A stretch of DNA of 64,000 nucleotides from Medicago truncatula (Eukaryota; Streptophyta; Magnoliopsida; Fabales; Fabaceae), in assembly GCF_003473485.1 (NCBI RefSeq), contig NC_053047.1, positions 2,371,001-2,435,000 of the forward strand. The letters run 5' to 3'. The first letter of the stretch is position 1; every line of letters begins with the position of its first letter. The notes below the pieces were generated by a model, which did no database searches, was not told the DNA's origin, and worked only from the letters and a program-made list of their open reading frames with translations. Positions 45,780 to 57,560 of this stretch are shown one piece after another. The translations under genes and the position numbers were made by a program.

Positions 45780-47420
45780 TGCAACTTTGATACATTAAGA
45801 GATTACAATGACAATTCTTTTCAAAGTTTGATTTTAACATTTTCTCAACAATTTTTTTTAGGGATACCCAACAAAGCTTGTAAGACCTAATTTACCGACA
45901 ATATCAATATTATTGGATTGGACATATTCATCCAAATTCGAACAAGATCCGTCGATATCCATATTACTAAGATGTATTAAACACATTCATTGAAATTCAA
46001 ACACGACACTTAACAATTGTATATGTCAATTTCAAATGGTTTGTCTAGGACTAAAATGTTTACCAAATAAGAGATTATAATGACAATTATTCCCAAAGTT
46101 CGATTTTAATGTTTAGCCAACGGAGTTTTTTCTTTCTCGGAGGGATACCCATCAAAGTTTGCAAGACCTAATTTACCGAAAATATCAGTATCATTAGATT
46201 GGACACATTCATCCGAATTCGAACAATATTTGACGATATCCATATTATTATATCATACATATTCATCTAAAATTCGAACGAGATCTCGCAGTTGTGCATG
46301 AGTTTCAGGTGTTTATGTTAGTTGACGACACTAATATTACTAGAATAGACACATTTATCTGAACTCAAACACAACACCTGACAGTTGTATATCCACATTT
46401 TAGATGGTTCGTTTATGACCAAGATGTTTACCTAACCAAACAAAAATACTAAGAGATTATAATAACAATTCTTCCCAAAGTTCGATTTTAGAACAATTTT
46501 TTTGAGCAATACCCAACAAAGTTTGTAAGACCTAACTTGACGACAATATCAATATTATTAGATTGAACACATTCATCCGAATTCAAGTTCAAGTTCTATA
46601 TGTGAATTTCATACGGTTCATCTAGGACAAAGATGTTTACCCAACCAAACAAAAACACTAAGAGATTATAATGTCGATTCTTTCCAAAGTTCGATTTTAA
46701 TGTTTACCCAACAATTTTTTTTTTTATGGATACCCAACAAAGTTTGTAAGACCTAATATACCGACAATATCAGTATTATTAGATTGGACACATTCATCCG
46801 TATTCGAACACAAGATCTAACATTATCCATATTACTGGATTATACATATTCATCTAAAATTCGATCAAGATCTCACATTTGTCAATGAGTTTCATATATT
46901 TACTTTAATTGACGACACAAATATTATTAGATTAAACACGTTCATCTGAGTTCAAACATGAGACCCGACCATTGTATATGTAAATTTTAAATGTTTTGTA
47001 TATGATCAAGATGTCTACCCAATAAGAGATTATAATGATAATTCATCCCAAAGTTTGATTTTAATGTTTACCCAACATGTTTTTTAGGGATACTCAATAA
47101 AGTTTATAAGACCCAACTTACCGACAACATAAGTATTATAAGATTGGACGCATTCATCCGAATTTGAAACAAGATCCAACAATATCAATATTAATAAACT
47201 ATACACTTTATTCTTCAAAAAAATAAACTATACACTTTCATCTAAAATTCAAACGAGATCTCGCAACAGTGCATAAGCTTCACGTGTTTACCTTGACCGA
47301 CGACACTAATATTACTAGATTAGACATATTCATCTGAGTTCAAACACGACACGCGACAGTTGTACATGTGAATTTCAGACAATGGATTTATCAAAAATGT
47401 TTACCCAACAAAACAAAAAC
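45780..47420. repeat. Tandem array of about five degenerate 210-395-bp units upstream of the DUF760 gene
   Basis: The start word AAGAGATTAYAATGACAATTC recurs at about 45796, 46069, 46451, 46660 and 47024. Within units AAGTTTGTAAGACCTAA, CGACAATATCARTATTATTAG, CACATTCATCCGAATTCGAA and ATTCATCTAAAATTCGA recur. Units alternate between short (about 210-275 bp) and long (about 365-395 bp) because a middle segment is missing from some. A diverged copy lies at about 55985-56100. Confidence 0.8.
47193..47238 (+). repeat. Micro-retroposition footprint inside the tandem array
   Basis: AATAAACTATACACTTT (17 bp, perfect) at 47193-47209 and 47222-47238 flanks ATTCTTCAAAAA. It is found in only one unit of the array, so it came after the array formed. 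Confidence 0.65.
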
Positions 47421-47520
47421 ATAAGCTAAGGTAAAGGCTAAGGTTCTTGTTCCTTTTCATACACAACAACGATTTCATCGTTACTCTGTTGTTGTTGTTG
47501 TTGTTCTTCTTCTTCCTTCC

Positions 47521-50500
47521 ATGGCAGCATCAACAATTTCATCTCAACCCTTCATCCTCTCACGCATCACCAACAACCCATCTCACCCATCTCTCCACCA
47601 CCCTCTCCCCTCTCTCTTCTTCCTCCGCCGTCCCCCCCACCGTCGACCCTTTCTCTTCGCGACTTCCTGTCACCACGTCGACGGAGACGACGTTGTTTCA
47701 ACGCGTAAATCAACGTTCAACCGTGGCTTCACAGTGATATCTAAAATGCTTCGACGTATCAAACCTCTCGATAACTCCGTTATCTCTAAAGGTGTTTCTG
47801 AAGCTTCTAAAGATTCTATGAAACAAACTATTTCTACTATGCTTGGTTTGTTACCTTCTGATCATTTTGATGTTACTGTTAGTTTTGAGATTCAACCTCT
47901 TCATCGGTTACTTGTTTCTTCTATCATCACTGGGTAATTATCTCACCTACCTCAATTTTCTATAATTTTGTTTATTTTATAATATATAGTTTTATTTTGA
48001 TATTTTATATTGTGTGTTTGGTTCTATGATTATAAAAATTGAATTTTGAGCTCCGTAGCACCGACCCTTCTGATAGAAATGTGTCCAGTGTCCAACACTG
48101 ACACTAAATTCTAATGATTACATTCAATTATGTCATTTTGTCAAATTATTATCGGTGTAAGTGTAAGTGTCTGTGCTTCATAGATTTAGAGTGAATTATA
48201 CTGTCAGCACATCAGTATCAATTATGTGTGTGTTTGGTTCTGCAGTACCGAAAGGACACTTCTGATAGAAGGCGTATTGTGTTGTCATCTGAGACTGACA
48301 CAACACAAACTCTAATGATTACATTCAATTATGTCATTCTGGCAAATTATTATCGATGTAAGAATAAGTGTAAGTGTCTGTGCTTCATAGATTTAGAGTG
48401 AATTATAGTGTCAGCACATAACTATTAATTATGTGTGTGTGTTTGGTTCTGTAGTACCGAAAGGACATTTCTGATAGAAGGTGTGTTGTCATTTGAGACT
48501 GACGCGACGCAGACACTAATGATTACATTCAATTATGTCATTTTTGTTTGTCAAAGTATTATCAGTGTAGATGTGTCAGTAGTGCTGTGTCCGGTGTTTG
48601 TGTTAGAAATTCATAGATTGAGTGGATGGATTGTGTAAAATTGATTATGGCTAGAAGCGCGTTGAATGTAAGGTGATTTATGTTTGAATATATTTATGTA
48701 AAAGTGTGTTGAACAATAAATTTGAGAGCGACAATAATTGGATGATGGATACTTAGCCAACAAAGTTTCAGGCACCGTAGTGATGTGTTGACCAAAATAA
48801 TTTATATTGTCAACAAATCGCAATCATTCATATTTGTAACTTTTGAAGTATATATGTTTTTTTTTTATGATCTGACGAGGTATGATTCATTGACAGTGTA
48901 CAAAATCAGTATAGTGATGGTGCATATAAATTAAATTTATATTATGAATTTAGCATTATATTGGTGTGATTCAAGTGATAAGTAGTTTGAGTCCTATAAG
49001 GAGTTTGAACACCGACACAGTTCTTAGTTATGATTTCGGTAGACAAAAGATTAGTTTTTGCAGTTGAGTGTAGAAGGTACTTGGAGAATTTGATTGGTGT
49101 AATTCAAGTAGTAAGCAACTTACCCCTATGTGATTAGAGTACGAACATTTGGCAGAGGAGGTTTTTTATTGTGCTCTGGATACTCGAAGAGATTACATTT
49201 AGCATTTGAGTTTGGAGGATATCTGCAGAAATCAAAACTCTCAGTTTAGCACTCAAAACATTAGGGTCTCCTCTATTTTTTTTCATTGAGTTAGTCTCTT
49301 TCAAAGATATAATCGCCAAATTAAGGTGGAATGGCACTGTGACGAGGGCAATCAACCTGTTGACGGTAGTGTACCAGTACATCATTTTTTGGCGGTGTAT
49401 AATATTAAGTGTCGTCCCTATTTATTTAAGTTGTCACCAAATGCATCCGTTTGGTGTCATTACTTGTGAATTTAGTGTCAATTTGTGTGCTTTTGAAAGA
49501 TTGAGGAAAAATTTATTTTGTAATATTTTGAAGTTTTAGAGGATTAATGTGAGGATGGTGTTTTTTGGGTGTGAAATTGATAAACTCTGCTCTATTTTTG
49601 TTACTAATTGGTTTCTGGTTTTTTGTGCAAAGATGATGTTTTTGGGTGTGAAATTGATAAATTTTGAATTGGTTGTTTCTGTTTTCGTTAGGTACACACT
49701 ATGGAATGCAGAGTATAGGATGTCCTTGACGAGGAATCTGGAAATGTCACATGCGGATCAAGGGGCAGATTGTGAAACGCCTTTGGAGAGTTTGGAGTTG
49801 AAGGGTGGTGAAGAGGAACATGGGGAAACTGAGAAGGTTGTTTCTGATTTGGGGTTAGCGAATTCAGAAATTTGCAGCAGCAGTACTGGCGCAGGAGTCT
49901 TTGGAGATTTGCCGCCTCAGGCTCTGAAATACATTCAGCAGTTGCAGTCTGAGTTGACAAACATGAAGGAGGTAACTCTTATTTTATTTTACTGTTACGT
50001 TCGCATTTTCTGTTGCTATGGTTGTGAAATAGTTACATTTTTACGAGTATATGCAATCTTTTATCATTCCAAGGAGGGGTGCCTTGATTGAATTTTTAAG
50101 TTTATGTATCGGGTGAATTGCTCCTATGGTTGTTGTGAAGTGTTTTCTTCTTATGTGTTTTTGCCAAGTATATTTGGTTTGATATTGTTATCGGCTCATC
50201 ACTACGGATAGTAATTTGAGTTTAATTTCAACTGCTACAAAACTATGTTTGTTTTGATCTGTGTTTTTTATTGTGGATGACAGACCATGTCATTAAGTAA
50301 TTTGTTTTTTAAGACGCCATAAAGCGCCATGGCACCCACCATCCTTCACAAGTAGGCCACAGCGGCTGTCAATGGTTCTTCCACTGCCATCCGCTGTTGC
50401 TGATATTTGACTACACTGGTTTGGGTTGAAGGAGTTAGGCGGAAAAGGAAAGTAGAGATAATTTTCAAATTGAGAAAATTATGAAAATTTATATGAGAAA

Positions 50501-51948
50501 AATGAACAACCAATAACTCGGAGGTTATTATCGTGAGAAAAAAAGGTTAGATTTGCATGTGTGGAGTACACCTATAAAAGCCTAAGGAGGGGCGTTTGGA
50601 AGCGTTTATTTAGACTTAACTTTTGACATAAACATGTGCACAAGTTTTTGGAAGAGATTGGGACAATAGCTTATAAAATGTCCATGATATGTTTTCAGCT
50701 TATTTTCATAAGCTTCTCCATATGGCTTGTTGTCATAAGCTGTTTTCAACTTATGCAGACTTTCGTCTCATTTTCTTTTCCGGCCAGAATAGACAGGATT
50801 AATGCCAAACTATGAACATGCTTTACAAATGCCCTATTGTTAAAGAGGCGCCACTTTTGTGTAGTCTAATCTAATGTCCGTTTAAAAGGCAAGCTCATAA
50901 TGTGCAATGTTTATTTTCTTTCAGGAATTGAATGCCCAAAAGCAGGAAATGATGCAATTAGAACACGACAGGGGAATTCGGAACAATTTGCTGGAATATC
51001 TTCGCTCTTTTGATCCTGATATGGTAATGCCTCACGAGTCACAGCTTCTATTTAATTTATGTCAACCAAATATTGTCAAATAGCGGCGTTGCAGCACTAT
51101 GGCTTAGTGGAATTTGAACAAATCGCTGTTGTTCGTCGTTACGTTTTTTTTAGTACAAAGTGTTGTCAAATAGCGATGTTATAGCTCTATAACATAATAG
51201 AATTTGAAGAAACCGCTATTTTTCTCGATTTGTGGTTGGCAACACTGTAAATCAAGTGGTGCAATTCAACTCTGTTAATCACACTGCATGTCTTGATAGG
51301 TGACTGAAATGTCTCGGCCGTCATCAGAGGAAGTGGAGGATATAATTCACCAACTTGTTCAAAACATTTTGCGAAGATTCCTTGTCGACGAAGCTAGCTC
51401 TAACTTTATGGAACAATCAGTAGAAGGAAACATAGACGATGGTGATGAGTTTAGTGATAAAATAGCCACTTCTCGCGATTACCTAGCAAAGTTGCTTTTC
51501 TGGTTAGTAAATCTCATCGTCAATGCCCTTACAACATATTTTGCTTGGTTCTGCACGACTCATGTCTGCAATAAGTGAATCACAAACTTAGTCTCTGAAA
51601 TTGTACGAGTCAGTCGATGAAATTAACAAAATTCTAAAATGATCCATGAAATTGAAAATTCGTCTATCCGGAATGATAGAGATTAAATGAACCGGCTCAA
51701 AAAGGATTGATGTCATAGCGAAGTTTCAATTTCAGATATTATTTTCGAATTTTGTTGATTTCAAGGATCAAATTGCGATGTCTATAATTTCATGGACCAA
51801 ATTTACGATTTACCGAGCATGTAAAGTCATTTATTGTGTTTAATCGTGTGGAGGTGTTCTTTCTATTGGCAGGTGTATGTTATTAGGTCATCACTTAAGA
51901 GGATTGGAAAACAGATTGCATTTGAGCTGTGTTGTTGGACTTTTATAG
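47521..51948 (+). CDS. DUF760 family protein, probably plastid-targeted, 5 exons
   Basis: Exons 47521-47933, 49692-49971, 50925-51023, 51300-51502 and 51873-51948 join in frame to 356 aa. The first 55-60 residues are rich in Ser, His, Pro and Arg with few acidic residues, like a chloroplast transit peptide. The conserved parts are about 75-150 (MLRRIKPLDNSVISKGVSEA ... LLVSSIITGYTLWNAEYRMSL) and about 210-355 (LPPQALKYIQQLQSEL, a short coiled coil, then YLRSFDPDMV ... SRDYLAKLLFWCMLLGHHLRGLENRLHLSCVVGLL). This matches what I know of plant DUF760 proteins, whose biochemical role is unknown. Intron 1 (1.76 kb) holds three GCTTCATA-family repeats, and introns 2-3 hold other MITE-like repeats. 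Confidence 0.88.
48050..48620 (+). repeat. Three tandem GCTTCATA-family repeats in DUF760 intron 1
   Basis: Units of about 180 bp at about 48050, 48240 and 48435 share AATGATTACATTCAATTATG, TTCTGATAGAA and GTGTCTGTGCTTCATAG (the last unit is diverged at its end). Between units TTTAGAGTGAATTATA and ATTATGTGTGTGTTTGGTTC repeat too, so this is a tandem duplication, not separate insertions. Confidence 0.65.
50585..50760. repeat. AAGCTCAAATAA-family palindromic repeat (DUF760 intron 2)
   Basis: It starts GGCGTTTGGAAGCGTTTATTTAG and passes through GACATAAACATGTGCACAAG and TTCATAAGCTTCTCCATATG. It is a diverged copy of the family in the GMPPA-like introns. Confidence 0.5.
51072..51247. repeat. TGTTRAATAGCGG two-part MITE-like repeat (DUF760 intron 3)
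   Basis: It starts ATTGTCAAATAGCGGCG, repeats TTGTCAAATAGCGATG halfway and ends GGTTGGCAACACTG. Same family as 11969-12147. Confidence 0.6.
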
Positions 51949-52263
51949 AGAATAATAATGGTGGAAGCCTTGTATATTCTTCCTCTTTTTCTCTTCAACA
52001 CCCCAAATCCCCATTTTTACCCCCCTTGTATAACACCAGTTATAAGCCTTGTATGGTAAAAAAACCAGTTCAATGTAAAACTGGAAGTATGGGAATAATC
52101 AAGTTCAGTCCTTGCTTTTAGAACTTCTTCTCTTGATTAATTGATTCATCATACCAAGCATTAAAGCATATCACATTTTAAGAATATGGTTCTGTATCAT
52201 CTGTCATGTATTTTCTTGGAAAAGATAATTTGGTTATGAAAGAAGAGTCTTACATTTGAACGA

Positions 52264-52425
52264 TGTTGTTAAATAGTGGTTATAGTGCCGATACAGTACT
52301 ATAACGTAGTGGAATTTGAACAAACCGCTATTGTTTGAACAAATCACTATTGTTTCGTGATTTGATAGAGTGCAAAATGCTGTCAAATAGCGGTGTCATA
52401 ACACTATTGTATAGAAAATTTTGAA
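52264..52425. repeat. TGTTRAATAGCGG two-part MITE-like repeat, 3' of the DUF760 gene
   Basis: It starts GATGTTGTTAAATAGTGG and has a second half from GCTGTCAAATAGCGGTG. The right terminus is decayed. The rest of 51949-53084 holds nothing else I can support. Confidence 0.55.
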
Positions 52426-53084
52426 CAACCAAGATTGGATGTAAATAATGCATCATTCTCATTCTACTTTGAATGCTTGCATCATTTTAAGAATTGTATG
52501 TGAATAAGGAATCCGTTGTGCATAGGCGGGGGTGCAAGTCGTGTCCATTCAAATGTAACAATTGTGCATGTTTGGAATCGTGGTGGGTTCGACAAAATAA
52601 CAGTGACACTATGATTTTGCTGAAACTCTGATGCGCAGTTTCTGCAAAATCACGACGGCTCACCGTGATTCTGCAAAATTCACCATGATTCATATGACGA
52701 TCAAAATAAAATTAATCTTAACCATCCATGTGTCAAAATTAGCCTATCAAAATTGGTACTCATGAGTCAAAGTATGAGCATTGTGATTGAAATCCAACTC
52801 AAACTGCAAACTCTCTCATCAACAAAATGAACATTTTCATAACATATGATGACATAATAAACATATTTTACAAATTTGATTCAAGTGATAACATAATTTT
52901 AGAAAGAATATTTCAGTATGATAAAATGAAAAAATATAATTAATGGCCTATCAAAACATGAGAAAATAACTACTATGAATATGTATCAACAAAATCTTTT
53001 GGTTGTTCTATACACTCAAATAAAAGAATTTGATCACTTACAAATGAATCAAAAATCAACAAATATAAATCAAATTAATTTTTC

Positions 53085-54203
53085 CTAAATCAATGAATGT
53101 CCATATCCCACATGAGGCATATAAAGATCATAAGGTTTCCACAAAAAATCAACAGAACAAGGTCTCATTGCATCAAGTCTTCTCCATGGTTTCCCTTTAC
53201 CACTCCAATGTAACAAACTAACTGGACCAGGATGCAAACTTCTACAACTATCAACAACATTATCACCACCAAGACCATGTTGATTCCATCTATGTTCAAT
53301 AGCTTCAACATCACCACCAAAAACCATCAAAAATGGAGGTAATGATCCAAGCTTATAAACCTTTCTCTCCTTTTGAATTTCCATCCATTTCTCAATCTTC
53401 TTTGTATATTCACCTTCTCTCCATTTCATCAAATCCATTACCATCACACCAGTGTTGAAATAACAAGGCCTATTTTTTCTACCTTTGAATACCTCAGAAA
53501 ATTCATAACTTGACCAAAACTCATAGCTAAAATATCTTGTGAAATTTGCATGACAATATTCCGGTGCACCGATTACCTTCGAATCGGTCAACGAAACCTT
53601 CCATAAATCTTGAATATCATCAACAACTATAACATCAGAATCTAAATAGATAACTCTCTCAACACATTCTTCAAGTAAATCGGCAAGATAACTTCTTGCA
53701 TAATTCAATGGATTCTCAAGTGCTTGTCTTATTGAAGGAGAAATAAGATTCTCAACTAAACTTTCATTGAAAACATAAACTTTGAATTTCAATGAAGGAA
53801 ATGAACCATGAACAATCCTAGTAAACTCATCTTTATTCTCTAATCTTGAATCTGATGCAATGAAATGAAAAAACAAATTCTTAGGACATGAAGTGTGTTT
53901 GAGAACAGAATGAATTGCAGCCATAGAGCCTCTCAAATAATCCCAATCAATAGTCATTGAAATATGAACAAGTGAAGGATCACATACATATTGATCAATA
54001 TCAATTTTTCTATCAACTACTTTGCATTTTTGCATATTTCTATATTCTGGGGCCTCTTTGAATTGTATAAATGAATCAACTTTGACCTCAAATTCTTTGA
54101 CATTGTTTGAAAGAGATCTAGTAGCATTTGCTTGAAAGAGAAGAAAAGAATATGAGAAAAAGATGAACAAAAAAAGAGTGGATTTTGAATGAAATAACAT
54201 CAC
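53085..54203 (-). CDS. GATL: Galacturonosyltransferase-like protein (GATL, GT8 family), intronless
   Basis: A single exon of 372 aa, the usual GATL length; this family is typically intronless. A hydrophobic N-terminus (about residues 8-25) is a signal peptide or anchor for the secretory pathway. The GT8 core runs from about 75 (VHISMTIDWDYLRGSMAAIHSVLKH). The metal-binding DxD is at residues 188-190 in VIYLDSDVIVVDD, followed by YFNTGVMVMDL and the C-terminal HWSGKGKPW at 332-340. GATL proteins act in the Golgi on pectin or xylan in cell-wall synthesis; several members lack proven catalytic activity. It lacks the long stem of true GAUT proteins. No regulatory motif is decisive, though AT-rich ATTTAAATAC about 95 bp upstream could serve as TATA. 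Confidence 0.93.
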   Translation of the reverse strand: MMLFHSKSTLFLFIFFSYSFLLFQANATRSLSNNVKEFEVKVDSFIQFKEAPEYRNMQKCKVVDRKIDIDQYVCDPSLVHISMTIDWDYLRGSMAAIHSVLKHTSCPKNLFFHFIASDSRLENKDEFTRIVHGSFPSLKFKVYVFNESLVENLISPSIRQALENPLNYARSYLADLLEECVERVIYLDSDVIVVDDIQDLWKVSLTDSKVIGAPEYCHANFTRYFSYEFWSSYEFSEVFKGRKNRPCYFNTGVMVMDLMKWREGEYTKKIEKWMEIQKERKVYKLGSLPPFLMVFGGDVEAIEHRWNQHGLGGDNVVDSCRSLHPGPVSLLHWSGKGKPWRRLDAMRPCSVDFLWKPYDLYMPHVGYGHSLI

Positions 54204-54960
54204 TATACCTTAAGATTGAAAGAACAAAAAAAATTGTTGAGGAAATTAAGGTTTGAGAAAATGGAAGATGAAAGACAAAGGGTTAAGGAAAGTGTATTTA
54301 AATGGAACAAAGATTAATGATACGCGTTTTGTAATGATGTCATTGTCACATGTGACTAAGTTAGAACATTCAACTGCTGTTGTTGGAAACTTGCCATTAG
54401 GAACCTTCTCATGTGTTTCTTTTTACCTATTGTTTTGGCCCAACCAAAATATGGAAATTGATTACGCTGTTTTGGATCTCGATCGTCTGATTTAAATCAA
54501 TGATAAATATTTTTTTTAATAAGCTAAATTACCCCATCTAAATTGGCACCAGAAATCAATGATAAATATTATTTAAAATTTATTTAGTTATTGTATAATT
54601 TGAGACTCTAAATCGCCTGATTTTAAATTAACAATTAAGATTGTGTGTTTCGTGTGAATGTGTACTTCTCTTACAAGTAATATAGATTCGCAAAACCTAA
54701 AAATAAATAGTTAGATGTTCAAAATTTGAATGGTGAATACAAAAATTCAAAAATCGAACATCTTTCCACTCTCTAATAATTTTAGCTGTTTTTTTTTTTT
54801 TTAAAGATTATTTACACATTAAAATAAGCTATAAACTAATAAAATATTTTTTAATTAGTTATTTATTTTTCCTTAATTAACCCTTAATGAATTATTATTT
54901 GATTCCACTAATTTCTCCCTGCTATAAATATTTAAGAGAATTATTTTCTTGGCAATAATC

Positions 54961-55005
54961 AATATTACATTCAATTTTTTTTTTGGAGAGAAATATTACA
55001 TTCAA
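54961..55005 (-). repeat. Micro-retroposition footprint
   Basis: AATATTACATTCAA (14 bp, perfect) at 54961-54974 and 54992-55005 flanks TTTTTTTTTTGGAGAGA. Confidence 0.65.
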
Positions 55006-55020
55006 ATTTAAAACGATAAT

Positions 55021-55053
55021 AATTATAAACATCCCTAAAAAAATTATAAACAT
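55021..55053 (+). repeat. Micro-retroposition footprint (smallest insert, 9 bp)
   Basis: AATTATAAACAT at 55021-55032 and 55042-55053 flanks CCCTAAAAA. It lies only 16 bp from the previous footprint. Confidence 0.5.
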
Positions 55054-55129
55054 TTTTTTTTTCTATAAAAGTGACAACAAATTGAGGGAGTATAAGATTT
55101 AGAGATTGATTATTTACTAACCGTATCAT

Positions 55130-55283
55130 TAACATTAATATTTTTTTGTCTAATAGCCTAGTGTCTAGAGCTCACACAATTTAATTGTGGAGAAGTGGAG
55201 TGTCCGGAATTCGAACTCCGACCTCTACATATAATATGCAATATCCCTACCAACTAAGCTAAGCACACGGAGATAACATTAAT
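55130..55283 (-). repeat. tRNA-like SINE, minus orientation, with 10-bp target duplication
   Basis: TAACATTAAT flanks the insert 55140-55273. The T tract at the left gives minus orientation. It has A-box-like TAGCCTAGTGT and B-box-like GAATTCGAACTCC. It is about 80% identical by eye to 43509-43642. Confidence 0.75.
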
Positions 55284-55689
55284 TTTTTTTACTCAAATAG
55301 TAACATTTTCTGGACGTGTAAAATAATTATAAAACCGTGTCAGTTACATTTCTACTATGCATGCACCTTTGAATTATTCTTTGGTGGAGAAAATAAAAAT
55401 ATTCATATTTAACCTTGGATGCTTAAATGATTCTACTTTAGGTAACAGTGTGACCACGTGCTTTGAATATATTTTGTCACACGTATTATTGAATTCATAT
55501 TTAATGGTTATTGGCTGGCTACACGCTACGAATAATTATTTATGTGGAAGTTATTCTAAGAATTTAATTTAGGTATCATACACCAACCCTTATTCTTTCT
55601 CCCAGAGACAAATATACCCTTAAGTGAAAATAAAGAGACAAATATACCCTTCAAGTGAATCTCATGGTATAAGGTCTAATAACATTCTT

Positions 55690-55958
55690 TTAGAATAATG
55701 ATGTTCCATGATGAAATAAAAACAAATAATGTAAATATTTTTCATTCGTATCGAGAGGCTAATCGGCATGCGGATACTTCAGTAAATATTGGATGTTCTT
55801 TGGATTATAATCTGAAGATATATGAGATATGTTCGACTCAGATTAGACATTTTCTGTTAGCTGATATTATGGGGATTGCTACCCCTCATTAATTTCTTTG
55901 TAGTTTTTTTCCTTGTTTTCGAGCTTAGGCCCTCATATATATATATATATATATATAA
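55690..55958 (+). pseudogene. Non-LTR retrotransposon 3' remnant (RNase H domain end)
   Basis: 55698-55892 reads HSYREANRHADTSVNIGCSLDYNLKIYEICSTQIRHFLLADIMGIATPH. REANxxAD is the C-terminal motif of the RNase H-like domain at the end of plant LINE polyproteins. The 5' part is missing. A short 3' tail ends in a (TA)n tract at 55938-55958. The frame happens to be open, but the fragment is far too short to function. Confidence 0.7.
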
Positions 55959-55984
55959 ACACAAATATACGGAAATAGGGTGTC

Positions 55985-56100
55985 TGAAAGACCTAGTTTA
56001 AACAAAGATGTCGATATTGTTAGGTTAGACACTTTTATCTAAGTTTAAATTTAAGATCTCATAGTTGTGTGTAAATTTTATGTAGTGTTTGTCATTATCT
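55985..56100. repeat. Diverged copy of the 45.8-47.4 kb tandem-array unit
   Basis: AAGACCTAGTTTAAAC, TGTCGATATTGTTAGGTTAG, ACACTTTTATCTAAGTT and GATCTCATAGTTGTG follow the order of the array unit, with about 70% similarity by eye. Confidence 0.5.
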
Positions 56101-56419
56101 AAATATTAATATAGGCAGAGAAAAAATTGTTTTTTTTTTCCTAACACAAACATCTTATGTGTGATTAGGGGCAGAGATTGACTATCCTTGAATGATGCTT
56201 TTGGAGGGTCGTCTTAAAGAAAATAAAATAATATAAAATTGCAAGTAAACTCCTTAATAATTAACATAAAGGAAAAAAAAATCTTAGAAGGGGCCAAAGC
56301 TTGCCTTCCACAATGAGCTGCCCATGTGGACAATCATGCTTGTTGGTGACTTTGTGTGCATTTTTTTTATAGACTTCTTTGATGCATACACTAAACATGC
56401 CTTATTATGCAAGTAGTAT

Positions 56420-56467
56420 AAATCAACGTAGATTTGTACCAAAAAAAAAATAAAAATCAACGTAGAT
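56420..56467 (+). repeat. Micro-retroposition footprint
   Basis: AAATCAACGTAGAT (14 bp, perfect) at 56420-56433 and 56454-56467 flanks TTGTACC plus an A-rich tail. Confidence 0.65.
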
Positions 56468-56936
56468 AATATTGTAAATATTGAGTAAAAATATTAACCG
56501 TTTTATTAAAAAAACTTGATATCCAACTAAAAAAATGGACCAATCCAAAGAACGAATCATACTCAAAGGATTCAAATCTTAGAATTTATAAGGAGTATAT
56601 TTTAAGGTCCCAACTCTCAAGTCTTATATCAACAGAGACTGAAAAATAAACAATGCAAATTTGGATTAAACATGTCTGTAACTATATATTTCACTCTTAT
56701 TTATAGTATATTTCTTTTCTTAAGCTTTGGGTTTTAAAAAACCAGAGTTTAGTCAAAAGGTGAATAAAATATGATGAATAATTATTTTAATTATAGATCA
56801 AACATGAGTACTATCTAAATAATTCGACACTAACGCATTGTTTGGGAGTTTGGAGATGAGGTGAAGACATATTGCTTTGGGAAAATATATGGGAAAAATG
56901 AGAAATCTTTCACATTTTTTGAAAGAGTATTTTCTT

Positions 56937-56990
56937 AGAGAGTGATAATTTTTTTTTTGAAGAAGCTAAAATTAAATAAGAGAGTGATAA
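56937..56990 (-). repeat. Micro-retroposition footprint with diagnostic SINE tail (30 bp)
   Basis: AGAGAGTGATAA at 56937-56948 and 56979-56990 flanks TTTTTTTTTTGAAGAAGCTA then AAATTAAATA. Its reverse complement closely follows the last 25 bases of the SINE at 39399-39525 (GCTAATTTAACTTCTTC-An), tying these inserts to a SINE 3' end. Confidence 0.75.
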
Positions 56991-57560
56991 ATTAATGCTT
57001 ATGATTAATATATTTTTAATTTTAAGAATATTATAACAATATATATTAAATTTGAAGAATTCATATAAACCGTCTCAAACCCCACAAAATCCTCATCCAA
57101 TACAATTTTTTAGTTCTCCACAAATGAAGAGAGTTTTATATTATAAAGAAAAATAAACCCCCCAAAATCCCTCCTTCCAATGTCATCTATTTCTTCCATT
57201 TACTTTTTCATTTTTTTCAAGATTTTCCTTCTATTCCCCTCCAAACTCGCAAACAAAGGCTAAATCAACTCATTAATCACTACTTACGCTTTACCCTTGA
57301 TTATCCTTTTGTTGTAATAGTATAGTATAACAAATTTATTTATACTATGACATAAGGTAAATTAAATGATAATTGTTTAAAATTATTAAAAAAAAAAGTT
57401 GGTATGCGACTGTCAATTCATAGTGACTTGTTATACTTATTATATCATCCCTCCCTTGTCTCTATCTCTAGGTCAGTTTAATGCAATTTCATTTTGGTCA
57501 AATCCTTTAATTAATACTCCTTCAGATACAAACTAGTAGTATATCACTAGGATTATTTAT

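Noticed and set aside
55698..55892. Small functional RNase H-like gene
   Set aside because: Only the last part of the domain is present, with no start region. It matches the 3' end of LINE polyproteins.
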